A stretch of 64,000 bases of DNA from Balaenoptera acutorostrata (lineage: Eukaryota > Chordata > Mammalia > Artiodactyla > Balaenopteridae). A program made the position numbers and the translations under genes. Positions within the stretch are counted from its first letter, which is position 1. Every line of letters begins with the position of its first letter. The notes below the pieces were generated by a model that saw nothing but the letters and a program-made list of their open reading frames with translations, was not told where the DNA came from and made no database searches. Where the stretch lies: NCBI RefSeq assembly GCF_949987535.1, contig NC_080064.1:44039937-44103936 (forward strand), given 5' to 3'. Of the stretch, positions 45,494 to 56,037 are shown in pieces.

Positions 45494-45982
45494 TTTTGAA
45501 GTATAGTTGATTTACAATGTTGTGTTAATTTCTGGTGTACAGCAAAGTGATTCAGTTATACATGTATATATATCCTTTTTGATATTATTTTCCATCATGG
45601 TTTGTTACAGGATATTGAACATAGTTCCCTGTGCTATACAATAGGACCTTGTCGTTTATCCAATCTATATATAATATCAATAGTTTGCATCTGCTAGTCC
45701 CAAACTCCCAATCCAACCCTCCCCTGCACCCTCCTCCCCCCCTGGCAACTACAAGTCTGTTTTCTATGTCTGTGAGTCTGTTTCTGTTTCATAGATAAGT
45801 TCATTTGTGTCATATTTTAGATTCCACATATAAGTGATATCATACGGTATTTGTCTTTCTCTTTCTGACTTACTTGGCTTAGTATGATAATCTTTAGGTC
45901 CACCCATGTAGCTGCAAATGACATTATTTCATTCTTTTTATGGCTTAGTAATATTCCATTGTGTGTGTGTGTGTGTGTGTGT

Positions 45983-46023
<41 letters not shown>

Positions 46024-46651
46024 ACACATCTTCTTTATCCATTTGTCTATTGATGGACATTTAGGTTGTTTCCATGTCTTGGCTATTGTAAATAGTGCTA
46101 CTATGAACATAGGGGTGCATGTATCTTTCAAATTATAGTTTTGCCCGGGTATATGCCCAGGAGTGGGATTGCTGGATCATATGGCAACTCTTTTTTTAGT
46201 TTTTTGAGGAACCTCCATACTGTTCTTCATAGTGGCTTCACCAGTTTACATTCCCACCAGCAGTGTAGGAGGGTTCCCTTTTTTCCACACCCTCTCCAGC
46301 ATTTGTTATTTGTAGACTTTTTAATGATGGCCATTCTGACTGGTGTGAGGTGGTACCTCATTGTAGTTTTGATTTGCATTTCTCTAATAACTAGTGATGT
46401 TGAGCATCTTTTCATGTGCCTGTTGGCCATCTGTATGTCTTCTTTGGAGAAATGTCTCCTTAGGTCTTCTGCCCATTGTTTGATTGGGTTATTTTTTTGA
46501 TATTGAGCTATCATGAGCTATTTGTATATTTTGGAAATTAAGCCCTTGTTGGTCGCATCATCTGCAAATATTTTCTCCCAGTCCGTAGGTTTTCTTTTTG
46601 TTTTGTTTATGGTTTCCTTTGCAGTGCAAAAGCTAATAAGTTTGATTAGGT
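45494..46651 (-). mobile_element. 5'-truncated L1 (minus) inserted in L2
   Basis: A perfect 14-bp target-site duplication, ccagttatcttttt, lies at 45480-45493 and 46652-46665. The left end is the L1 3'UTR (gaagtatagttgatttacaa) and the right end is truncated within ORF2 (agctaataagtttgattagg). It contains the (TG)n(CA)n tract at 45961-46022. Confidence 0.95.
45961..46022 (+). repeat. (GT)n-(CA)n alternating palindrome
   Basis: About 12 GT/TG units switch to about 19 CA units around a cg centre at 45984-45985. This makes an inverted repeat with arms of about 25 bp within 62 bases of unbroken alternating purine/pyrimidine. Confidence 0.95.
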
Positions 46652-46879
46652 CCAGTTATCTTTTTAAACGTAGGATGTTGTTCTTGCTTAGAAAATTCAA
46701 TGGGTTTCCAATGCCTTCCATATAAATTACTTACCTTGGCATACAGTGTTCCTTGTAACCTTATCTCAACTTATCTAATTTTATTTCCAGCCAACACCCC
46801 AGTACTTTACAGGCATGCTACAGATTATTTACTGTTTTCTGAATATTCACATTTCACACTTCCATGCTTTTTCTTATGC

Positions 46880-47130
46880 TGTGGAATAGTGGGAAGAGAA
46901 TGGACTTCAGAGCTGGACCAGCCTGAGCTTTAATCTGGTAACAGTCCATTCCAGCTGTATGATCCAGTGGGCAAGTCATTTATCCTCTCTGAATCTTTTT
47001 CCTAGATTTTTTTTAAAAAATGAGGTAACTATAGCTAATTAAGAGTCATTATGAATAATAAATCAGATTTCTTACCTGAAAGTACATAGCAAGAAAATTG
47101 GTACAAAGTAGGCATGTAATTAATATTTTT
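46880..47130 (+). mobile_element. MIR SINE
   Basis: It shows the MIR pattern: gtggaatagtgggaagagaa, gggcaagtcatttatcctct, then a tail of tacatagc and agtaggcatgtaatt. It sits inside L2 sequence. Confidence 0.75.
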
Positions 47131-48564
47131 TTTATCTTTCTTTCCTCTGTCTAGAATCGAATACCCTTCTACATGCTAGACTCCTTGAATAACTCCTCAA
47201 CCTTTCAAAATCCATATGAATGGAAAACTTCTCTGAATCCTACCTTGGCTGTCTTTGTAGTAGTGTTTTACATCCTCATTTCTGTTCAAATAGAAATTCT
47301 TATAGACTATTACTATATTAACACATTTTTCATTGTAATTTAGATATTTTATAGGTCTGATTCCTTATTCTCTATAGACCATGAATTCCTTCAGTCTGAA
47401 TTCATGTTTGTGTCTTCTGCTCCTAGCATGGTGCTGGGCCTATTAGGCTCTCAGTAGTGTTGGCTGAATGTATCATACTATCAAATGCAGCTTGTGTCTC
47501 AGTTCAACAATGAACTTTCACATAAAGTTAAGCATTCTTTTGATTGTATAATGCTTTTCCTCCTTTACTAGGACCCTCTAAAAATATTCTTTTGTAAGTA
47601 AATTTGCTACTTAGGTTTCAAATTTGGGTTATTTTAATAAATCTTAAATTAATAAGAAATTAAATTGGCCTACTCTGCTGTTAAAATAAGATTTCAGGGT
47701 TCCATTTTCATTAAAAGTCACATCCATTAAATCTAATTGTCAAAACCTCTCCTACCAAGAGGCAGCAACTAGTTATCTATTGTATATTCACTTTCTTAAA
47801 TCATATTACTATCTCTTAACCAGAATTTTGCTATTTTGTATTCCAGTGGAAAAACTTAATTAAAAAAAATTTTTGAAAGTCACTTAGTGTTTCTCTTTTC
47901 AGTAAATATTTTCATTGATAGTGTATACATTTCCAAAATACATTTTGGTTTCTATTGGTCAGTGGGAAATGGTGTTATTTTGTACTGAACTCTTTCTTGA
48001 CGTATACTTAGAGGAGTTGTTTCATAAAACCAATCGCTTATGATACTTTTATTGTCTGGGTGCATTTTTTTAAAGTTTGATTTTTTTTAATGGTAAAAAA
48101 TCTCAACAGTACAAAAGCATATAGAGTAAAAAGTAGGATTCCCCTCTGCTTCAACCCCTAGACATCCTTTCTAGAGGTAACTAGTGTATTATCACTTCCT
48201 TGTATATCACGGATTATTTTAAATGTTGGTCTTAGAACATGTAATATGTGAAATTCATATTATGATAGTTGGAGGATTTTTGTTAAATCAAAGGGTTGTT
48301 TTTAGACTGTGGCCTAAGCCATTGCGTGGAGAAGTCTATACATAGGATAACCATGTTTTCATCCAAACTGGACTAGATCACTTTTAAGAATGAAAGGGGC
48401 ACTATTAATATGCCACTGGGATACCAGATATAAACCTGTGTTCACCCTATCTATAAATCAATTGCTTATCTCCTTCCTGTGAATAATAAGGCCATTCCTC
48501 CATCAGATTTCCATCTTGATTTGTCTCTTTAACCAATGGCTTACATTGTTTTCTCCCCTTACAG

Positions 48565-48687
48565 ACTATGCTGTGGAAGAGAAACCATCACAGATTTCAG
48601 TAATGCAGCAATTGGAGGATGGTAGCCCTGACCCACTTGTATTTGTTTTAAATGCAAATTTGTTGTCAATGGTTAAAATTGTAAATT
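48565..48687 (+). CDS. ZFYVE9: ZFYVE9 exon F: start of conserved C-terminal region
   Basis: This 123-bp exon has a ccccttacag acceptor and a T|gtaagt donor. It starts with two bases completing Asp and reads YAVEEKPSQISVMQQLEDG, then SPDPLVFVLNANLLSMVKIVN, ending with the first base of a Tyr codon. Both boundaries share one phase and the length is divisible by three, so skipping would be frame-neutral. The hydrophobic alternation in PLVFVLNANLLSMVKIV fits a beta-alpha start of the folded C-terminal domain shared by SARA and endofin. Reading on past the donor gives about 18 unrelated residues before a stop, which confirms the splice position. Confidence 0.96.
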
Positions 48688-50505
48688 GTAAGTTGGAAAT
48701 TTGTTTTTTTAAATTAAAACGAGATACTGAGTCATTAAATTGATTACACACAAGTATTTTTATGTAGAGCCACATCTTAATGAAAACTGGGTATGGAAGA
48801 AGTTGGTTTGTATAAAATTATATATCCCCAAGGACAACTGTTGGACTGACTGAGACTCTTGCCTTTAGTCAAAGGAGTGAGATAGGTGAATTCTCCATGG
48901 AGGAAAGCCAAACGAAACTTGAACTCATCTGAGTTAAGTTCTTCCTGAGATGGGTATGCTAAGTCACAACTCACCACCAGAATAACTGGAGGTGGATAAA
49001 TTATCCAGGGGGGTCAATTTACATGCTAGGTTTAAATCCCAGAAACCTTAATCATGGTGCAAAACCTTATTTGGGAGAAGTGTTAACTAACACACAGTAA
49101 AACTTCAGTACATCACAATTTAGGATTCAGAAGAAACTTCTCAGTTCTTGGTGCTAGCTTCTTAGGTATCAGAATAAGAGAGAGGATAGTAACCTAGAAT
49201 CTTGAATCCAGTATGGTATTGGAAAATAGAGAATGCATTTATCCTGGATGAATGTTAATAGGCAGAGTTTTGGAGAGAGGAAGGAAGCATTGGGGAACAA
49301 TCCTCCAGTTCCCACTGTGTATTTCTTTTAAGGTGTCCTTGGAAACCAGAAACACCAATATACTAAATTCTTTAGAGGCTCTGTATAAATGAAATGCAGG
49401 TTTCTGGTTTGTTTGCTAATCACACCCTTGTATGTTTGGCCAGCTGCTAATGCTTGCCACCTTTCCTTCTAGTATCAAATTCTAAAATAATTTGCTGGAA
49501 ATTTCAATTTACCGTTTCTAGTTTATAAGTTATACTTAGAAAATAGCTAACCTAGAGTTCCTTAAGTGTGCACCATCTTAATATAGTTGGATTGGGCACC
49601 TCTTGTTTAGGTATATAAAGAAACAATTCACAGAATGAAAGAAAGGGATCTTTTATTAGTGTTGATTTACATCGTGATATCCATAATTTTATTTGAACCC
49701 TTTTTCAGTTCCATTGGGGATCTTGTTGTGCTGGCATACAAATAATAAAAATATCAAGGATTGAACATTATTTTTGAACTACGTATAGCTTGTGCTGTTG
49801 TGACTCTACATAGCCTTAAAGTGAAGAAGTAGAAGTAATTAGTCCAGAAAAACCATCTGTTTCACTGCTTTTTACAGGATGAAGTCAAGTAAAGTCCTGT
49901 TGCTGATTATCTAGAATTTTCTCCCAGGAAGACTATAATTTAAATAGCTAGACTCTTTTAGTCACAGGTTAAATTTAATAAGTATACATCAAAATATATT
50001 TTCTTTAGGACATAGCCTGAATCCAAGGCTATAATAATTGCTTTTATTATTTTTCTCGTTTCTAGTTTTAATTATTTCCCTTAGTAAAGTGATTTAATTA
50101 TACACACACACACACATAGGTGGGGGAATATATCCTTTAATCATTATAGCTGAGGATGCATAGTTTGGTTTAATTTATTTTATTGTTAATGGAATGTTGT
50201 TTCTTTTAATACTTACACCTTTTTATAATAGAAGTTAAAAGTTTTTAGTGCACTTTCTTTCACTATTAGTTCTTTTACTTCCCTTCCAGTTGCTTTTGTA
50301 AGTGTTTGCTTAGAGCAAGAGGCATTGGTATGCTTTATTTTCTGCAATAGTCCTTTGGCTCAGTGCAGTGACAGTTCACAGCTGAATTATACAGACTCAA
50401 TATGATCTATTTTATTCTTTGGTGTATTATAACAAAGATTTCTGTGCATTTCTTAAGGGTAAGGATTGAAAAGAATGTCTTCATTTCTTTTTATTTCATC
50501 TATAG
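48688..50505 (+). other. ZFYVE9: ZFYVE9 intron between exons F and G
   Basis: This 1.8-kb intron holds no recognisable interspersed repeat. The only simple repeat is a short CA run at about 50101-50116. Confidence 0.8.
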
Positions 50506-50661
50506 ATGTGAACAGGAAGTGCTGGTGTTTCACAACCAAGGGAATGCATGCAGTGGGTCAGTCTGAGATAGTCATTCTTCTACAATGTCTACCGGATGAA
50601 AAGTGCTTGCCGAAGGATATCTTTAACCATTTTGTGCAGCTTTATCGGGATGCTCTGGCAG
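50506..50661 (+). CDS. ZFYVE9: ZFYVE9 exon G: C-terminal domain continues (last exon in window)
   Basis: This 156-bp exon has a catctatag acceptor. Its first two bases finish a Tyr codon, then VNRKCWCFTTKGMHAVGQSE, IVILLQCLPDEKCLPKDIF and NHFVQLYRDALAG follow. It ends on one base of a Gly codon at a weak-looking donor (G|gtgggg). This is the conserved C-terminal region of SARA/endofin proteins. The next residues expected from human (starting Asn-Val-Val-Ser) are not found anywhere between 50662 and 64000, so the following intron exceeds 13.3 kb and about 400 residues lie outside the window. Confidence 0.95.
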
Positions 50662-51211
50662 GTGGGGATACTTTCTGACTTAGTCTGCACCCTTTACAGA
50701 TGATAAAAAATTTTGGACTCAGATGCAAAATAATAGTCTTAAATTTGGAAGCCTGGCATTGGACTTTGGTAGTATTTGCAAGTTAGAACTTGGCATGGTT
50801 TGAGGAAGTTATAAATTTTAATACTTTACGTGACACGTTGTTACTATTTTATAATGGCTAGAATCAGAGTTGTAAGATAATCCATTGACCATGATGTAAG
50901 AATATTTTCCTTTGAGTGGCCTAGGGGATATAGTATTGGTATCTGGTAAAAGGAAGCATAATGATAACTTACTACTTCAGTTAACAATATTTATATAATC
51001 ATAATGTAAATATTCATTTAATTTTCAAGTTTCAAAAACCGTTAGCATGAACAACTTTATTATGGTTTCAAAATAAATTGTAAATATTATTACCTGTAAC
51101 AATGTAAAAGTAAATGCATAGCTATTAGAAGTTGGAAAAGACTAAAGATACTAATATAAAGACATACTATTAAAAGCTGAGAGAGAAGAAGTATATTTAA
51201 GTGTATTATTT

Positions 51212-51549
51212 TTTTTTCTTTTTTTTTTTTAATCATTTTTTTTTTTTAATTACACTATACTAGGTGTGCTTTATTTATTTATTAATGGCTGTGTTGGATC
51301 TTCGTTTCTGTGCGAGGGCTTTCTCTAGTTGTGGCAAGCGGGGGCCACTCTTCATCACGGTGCACGGGCCTCCCACCATCGCAGCCTCTTCTTGTTGCGG
51401 AGCACAGGCTCCAGACGCGCAGGCTCAGTAATTGTGGCTCACGGGCCCATTTGCTCCGTGGCATGTGGGATCTTCCCAGACCAGGGCTCGAACCCGTGTC
51501 TCCTGCATTGGCAGGCAGATTCTCAACCACTGCGCCACCAGGGAAGCCC
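51212..51549 (-). mobile_element. CHR-2 SINE
   Basis: It has a perfect 14-bp target-site duplication, taagtgtattattt, at 51198-51211 and 51550-51563. The tail holds two T runs (poly(A) on its own strand) with a short non-SINE stretch (51255-51270) between tail and body. Confidence 0.92.
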
Positions 51550-52624
51550 TAAGTGTATTATTTGACATTACAAAGTTAACCTTCAGCAGATTTAACAGAG
51601 GAGGTAAGAAGTAGTGTAATTGAGCTAAGTTCTCATTTATCATGATAAAAAGTCAAAAAATAATATCTGTAGTTGATAAATAGGGAAAGAGTAGTATAAG
51701 AACTAAAGCAAGTGAATAATAAATGAGATTATCCCTGAGAAACAAGGCTGGGGTGGGGTGAGGGTAGCCAGTATATTAAAATTATTTTCATATATTATTT
51801 GATAATGTTTTAATAAATATATTAAAGTAATAAATTATTCATACTTTCTGAATGCAGGTAATTCCCTTTGTGGGATTCTATGCCAAAGAAATTATCTGAA
51901 ATGTAAAATACACTTTGTACATGAAAGTGTTTATTATCGTATTACTTAAATTTAACACAAAAATTTAGAGGCAACCTAAATGCCCAGCTATAGGAAAAAA
52001 GTTTAAGTGTGTTATACGTTTTAGATGAATGCATCTTTTTTAGAATATTTTCTAGCTATTAAAAGTAGTAGTTTTATGGAATATGCTCTTGAAATAAGTA
52101 CAAAAGCATGATATAAAATTTCATCTTTAATGTGGTTATAGCTTATGCATAAAAGATTATGCCTTTATGTCATAGCTATGATTTTTAGGTGAAATATTAC
52201 ATGAAGGCAAGGTGCTATGTTAGAAATTGACCACATGATACCTGTGAAGTACAGTCCAGTATTTACTGTTCAGTATTTGTGTCAGTTCCAAATGTATGGG
52301 GTTAATTTGAAGCCATCTGGAGCCTCTAGGCCTAAATTTCATTCCAGAAATTACTTGAAACATTCTTTTTTTTCCCCTCAGTTTGAATGTATTCAGATTG
52401 CATGTTTATATGGGTTTTGAGAGGGCATCAGGGACTAGGGCATGGGAGGTTCATGAATGTCTGGATTAGGAGTTTGTCCTTTATTCTGCAGGCAGTGAGG
52501 AGCCATTGAAAGAAATGAATAACATAACCAGATTTGCGTTTTAGAAAGATGACTCTAGAAGCAGTATGAAAATGGATCAAAGTCTGTGTGTCTGGTAGCA
52601 GGTAGAGTAGATAAGAAGCAATTA

Positions 52625-53045
52625 CAGTGGATAAACAAACTTACAGTGGATGAGCACTAGAATACTGCATAACAATGAAAGATAAACAAACTGCTGATAT
52701 ATGCAACATGGATGAAGTTCACAGACAGTAATACTGAACAAAAGAGGCCAGGCACAAAAAAATACATATTATGTGGTTACATTTATGTGATTCTCTGGAA
52801 CAGGCGAAATGAATCTGTGGTGATGGAAATTAGATCATTGTTTGTCTGGGGTGAGGTGTGGGTGCAAGCACTAGAATTGATTGTAGACGGGCCCTGGGAA
52901 CTCTCTGGGTTGATACAAATGTTCTATATCTTGATTGGGATAGTGGTTACATGGGTGTTTACATTTGTCAAAACTCATTGAACTGTATAATTAAAATATG
53001 TAGGTTTTATTGCGTGTAAATAATACCTCAATAAAACTGACTTAA
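52625..53045 (+). mobile_element. Old L1M 3' end (plus)
   Basis: Sequence such as gcacaaaaaaatacatatta, tgatggaaattagatcattg and atagtggttacatgggtgtt, then aactcattgaactgtataat, is the typical 3' end of an ancient L1. Confidence 0.7.
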
Positions 53046-53046
53046 A

Positions 53047-53937
53047 ATTTTTATTGATATAATTGACACATACATTATATTAGTTTCAGGTGTACACTAT
53101 AATGATTCAATATATGTATATATTGTGAAATGATCAATAAGTCTGTTTAACATCCATCATCACACATAGTTACAAATTTTTTTTTCTTTGTGATGAAAAC
53201 TTTTAAGGTCTACTCTCTTAGCAACTTTCAAATATATAGTACATTATTGTTAGCTATAGCCACCATGCTGTACCTACATCCTCAGTACTTATTTATCTTA
53301 TAACTGGAAGTTTGTACCTTTGGACTACCTTCACCCATTTCACTTACCCCTCAACCCTCACCTCTGGTAATCACCAATCTCTTCCCTGTATCTATGAGTT
53401 CAGTGTATGTTTGTTTGTTTGTTTAGATTCTACATATAAGTGAGATCATACAGTATTTGTCTTTCTCTAACTTATTTCACTTAGCATGATGCCCTCAAGG
53501 TATATACGTGTTGTGGCAAATGACAGATTTCCTTCTTTTTAATGACAATAATATTCCATTGAATGTACATACCATGCTTTCTTTATCCATTCATCCATCA
53601 ACACTTAAGTTACTTCCATGTCTTGGCTGTTAAAAATAATACTGCAGGGGCTTCCCTGGTGGCGCAGTGGTTGAGAATCTGCCTGCTAATGCAGGGGACA
53701 CGGGTTCGAGCCCTGGTCTGGGAAGATCCCACATGCCACGGAGCAGCTGGGCCCGTGAGCCACAATTGCTGAGCCTGCGCGTCTGGAGCCTGTGCCCCGC
53801 GACGGGAGGGGCCGCGATAGAGAAAGGCCCGCGCACCGCGATGAAGAGCGGTCCCCGCACCGCGATGAAGAGTGGCCCCCACTTGCCGCAACTGGAGAAA
53901 GCCCTCGCACGAACCGAAGACCCAACACAGCCAAAAA

Positions 53938-53968
<31 letters not shown>

Positions 53969-53980
53969 AATCAAGTAAAA

Positions 53981-54015
<35 letters not shown>

Positions 54016-54245
54016 ATACTGCAGTGAACGTGGGGGTGTGGATATCTTTCCTAGTTAGTGTTTTCATTTCCTTCAGATAAATACCCAGAAGTGGAATTGC
54101 AGGATCATGTGGTAGTTCTGTTTTTAATTTTTTGAGAAACCTCCATACTGTTCCATAGTGGCTGCACCAATTTACATTCCCACAAACAGTATACTAGGGT
54201 TCCCTTTTCTCCACATCCTTGCCAACATTTGTTATTTTTAAATTG
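53047..54245 (-). mobile_element. Old L1 3' fragment (minus) interrupted by CHR-2
   Basis: The 3' end at the left (attattagtttcaggtgtac-like) runs to the ORF2 C-terminus. The left half ends at 53647 and the right half resumes at 54009 after the SINE. It matches the fragment at 15935-17190 in type. Confidence 0.82.
53648..54008 (+). mobile_element. Young CHR-2 SINE with 24-bp duplication and long poly(A)
   Basis: It is full-length with a perfect 16-bp target-site duplication, aaaaataatactgcag, at 53632-53647 and 54009-54024. The tail is an intact (AAAT)n of about 10 units plus a run of about 30 A. The 24-bp unit is duplicated at 53833-53856 and 53857-53880. It sits in an old L1. Confidence 0.96.
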
Positions 54246-55084
54246 ATTTTTAAAAAAGCTATTGTCAGGATCCAGCAAGAAATTAGGATATTACCAATAA
54301 TGGCAGTGGGAATAAAGAGTATTGAAGAGATATAAAAGAGTGATGCCTCAGTTCAATAAGATTTCATAACTAATTGAATGTGAGGAGTGAGAGGGGACAA
54401 GTCAAAGTTGGCTTCAGATTTCTGGCTTGAGCACCTGAGTGGACTTCATTCTTATTCACTGAGGCAGTGAATAGAGGAAGAGCAGATTTGGCAGAGGAGT
54501 GGGAGATGAGTTCTTCGTTCAGTGTGTTGGATTTCAAATAATGGCAACAGATGGTAATATGTAAATGAAAGATGAATACATAAATAGAGACTTCAGGAGG
54601 TAGATCTGGGCTAAAATACAGATGTGGAAGACCAGCATTTTTGTGATAGTTTTAAACTATGGCTGTGAATGGGATAGGCCAGTGTGAAGGGACTAGATCT
54701 ATGAATGGAGCTCCTAGGAATACCAACAAGGAAAGGATGTGAATCATTACATGAGTCATTAAAATATATGTTTACCATAAATGGTTACTCCTCTTTTAAA
54801 AGTATCTTTATATATCAAGAGTGGATTTTGAACTAGCATATTAAAATGGAAAAATTCTACAACAAAAATCACTTGGAACTGATAGTAAGACTACGTAAGA
54901 CTAAGGTCAGACTGTAATACATCCAAGCTGTGTTAAATGTTATCTATGAGATGAGGGCATATACAAACATATCTAAGTAAATAATATTTTAAGTAAGCAT
55001 AAACAAGTGAGCTGTAAGGCTGTCTCTCTGTCTCTCTCCTTGAAAAGGAATCATTTCACAGCTTACAAAATACTGGAGCTAGTA

Positions 55085-55225
55085 GGGAACTTACATTATT
55101 TAGTATAATGCTTCATTTTTCAGATGAAGAAAATGAGACCTAGAAGTGTTAATGGCTTGCCCAAATCACAGACCTAGTTGGTGACAGAATTAGGACTAAA
55201 ATATTCTATGCATTATGTCAGTTGC
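55085..55225 (-). mobile_element. Possible MIR fragment
   Basis: cagatgaagaaaatgagacc, ggcttgcccaaatcacagac and ttggtgacagaattaggac look like an antisense MIR core. Confidence 0.55.
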
Positions 55226-56037
55226 CTGCCTATGTGTGTATATTAATAGTATAGCAGTTTTTAAAAAACAGATATGGATAATACATATGTGCTATGCCTA
55301 TTTTATTAAGAATCCCATGTGTAGATAATCAAGGTAGAAGCTTAGTATATTATTTCACTGTGATTTTTGTATGAACTTGCATGAACTCTCTTAAAATATT
55401 TTTACAGATTTTTAATCTAAATTACATGTATTAGTAATAATATGTGTGTGTATATATATATGTCTATGTATGTTTCTCATTTAGTATATATAAAATTTTT
55501 TGGTTACATGTCATTGCTTATGCTTTCCACAGTGAGGGGGAAAATGGTATTTTGTGAAAAATAACATTCTGAGAGTTTCAGGGTGCCTTCTGGATAATGT
55601 AGTGCCATGGGAGATTCTAGATTGTATATTATTTCTCCCCATCTTCCCTCCCTTACTCCGTGTTTTTTATTTTTTTAACATCTTTACTGGAGTATAATTG
55701 CTTTACAATGTTCTGTTAGTTTCTGCTGTATAACAAAGTGAATCAGCTATATGTATACATATATCCCCATATCCCCTCCCTCTTGTGCCTCCCTCGCACC
55801 CTCCCTATCCCACCCCTCTAGGTGATCACAAAGCACTGAGCTGATCTCCCTGTGTGATGCAGCTGCTTCCCACTAGCTATCTATTTTACATCATTTGGTA
55901 GTGTATATATGTCCATGCCACGCTCTCTCTTCGTCCCAGCTTACCCTCTCCCCGCCATCCCCCGTGTCCTGAAGTCCATTCTCTACGTCTGCATGTTTAT
56001 TCCTGTCCTGCCCCTGGGTTCATCAGAATCATTTTTT

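Larger units (their letters stand above)
45325..47490 (+). mobile_element. L2 LINE (plus) interrupted by L1 and MIR
   Basis: L2 reverse-transcriptase-end sequence (acctggtctccctgccttca) at 45325-45480 continues after the L1 at 46652-46870 and again at about 47130-47490, ending with the L2 tail (tcctagcatggtgctggg, ctctcagtagtgttggctga). The gaps are an L1 (45494-46651) and a MIR (about 46880-47130). Confidence 0.75.
44494..48564 (+). other. ZFYVE9: ZFYVE9 intron between exons E and F
   Basis: This 4.1-kb intron carries a CHR-2 SINE and an L2 broken up by L1 and MIR insertions, listed separately. The stretches 44500-45000 and 47490-48560 are AT-rich with nothing I can name confidently. Confidence 0.85.
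52435..54770 (-). mobile_element. L2 LINE (minus) split by L1 insertions
   Basis: Bases 52435-52620 (aggagccattgaaagaaatg, agaaagatgactctagaag) and 54290-54770 (tttctggcttgagcacctga, gtagatctgggctaaaatac) are consecutive parts of antisense L2 reverse-transcriptase sequence. About 1.6 kb of L1 pieces lie between them. Confidence 0.65.

Noticed and set aside
3007..50661. Gene might be the paralogue ZFYVE16 (endofin)
   Set aside because: The N-terminal sequence, the Smad-binding peptide and the exon E-G residues fit SARA throughout.
53648..53720. tRNA-like A and B boxes (also in other CHR copies)
   Set aside because: These are the heads of tRNA-derived SINEs, not functional tRNA genes: there is no full cloverleaf.
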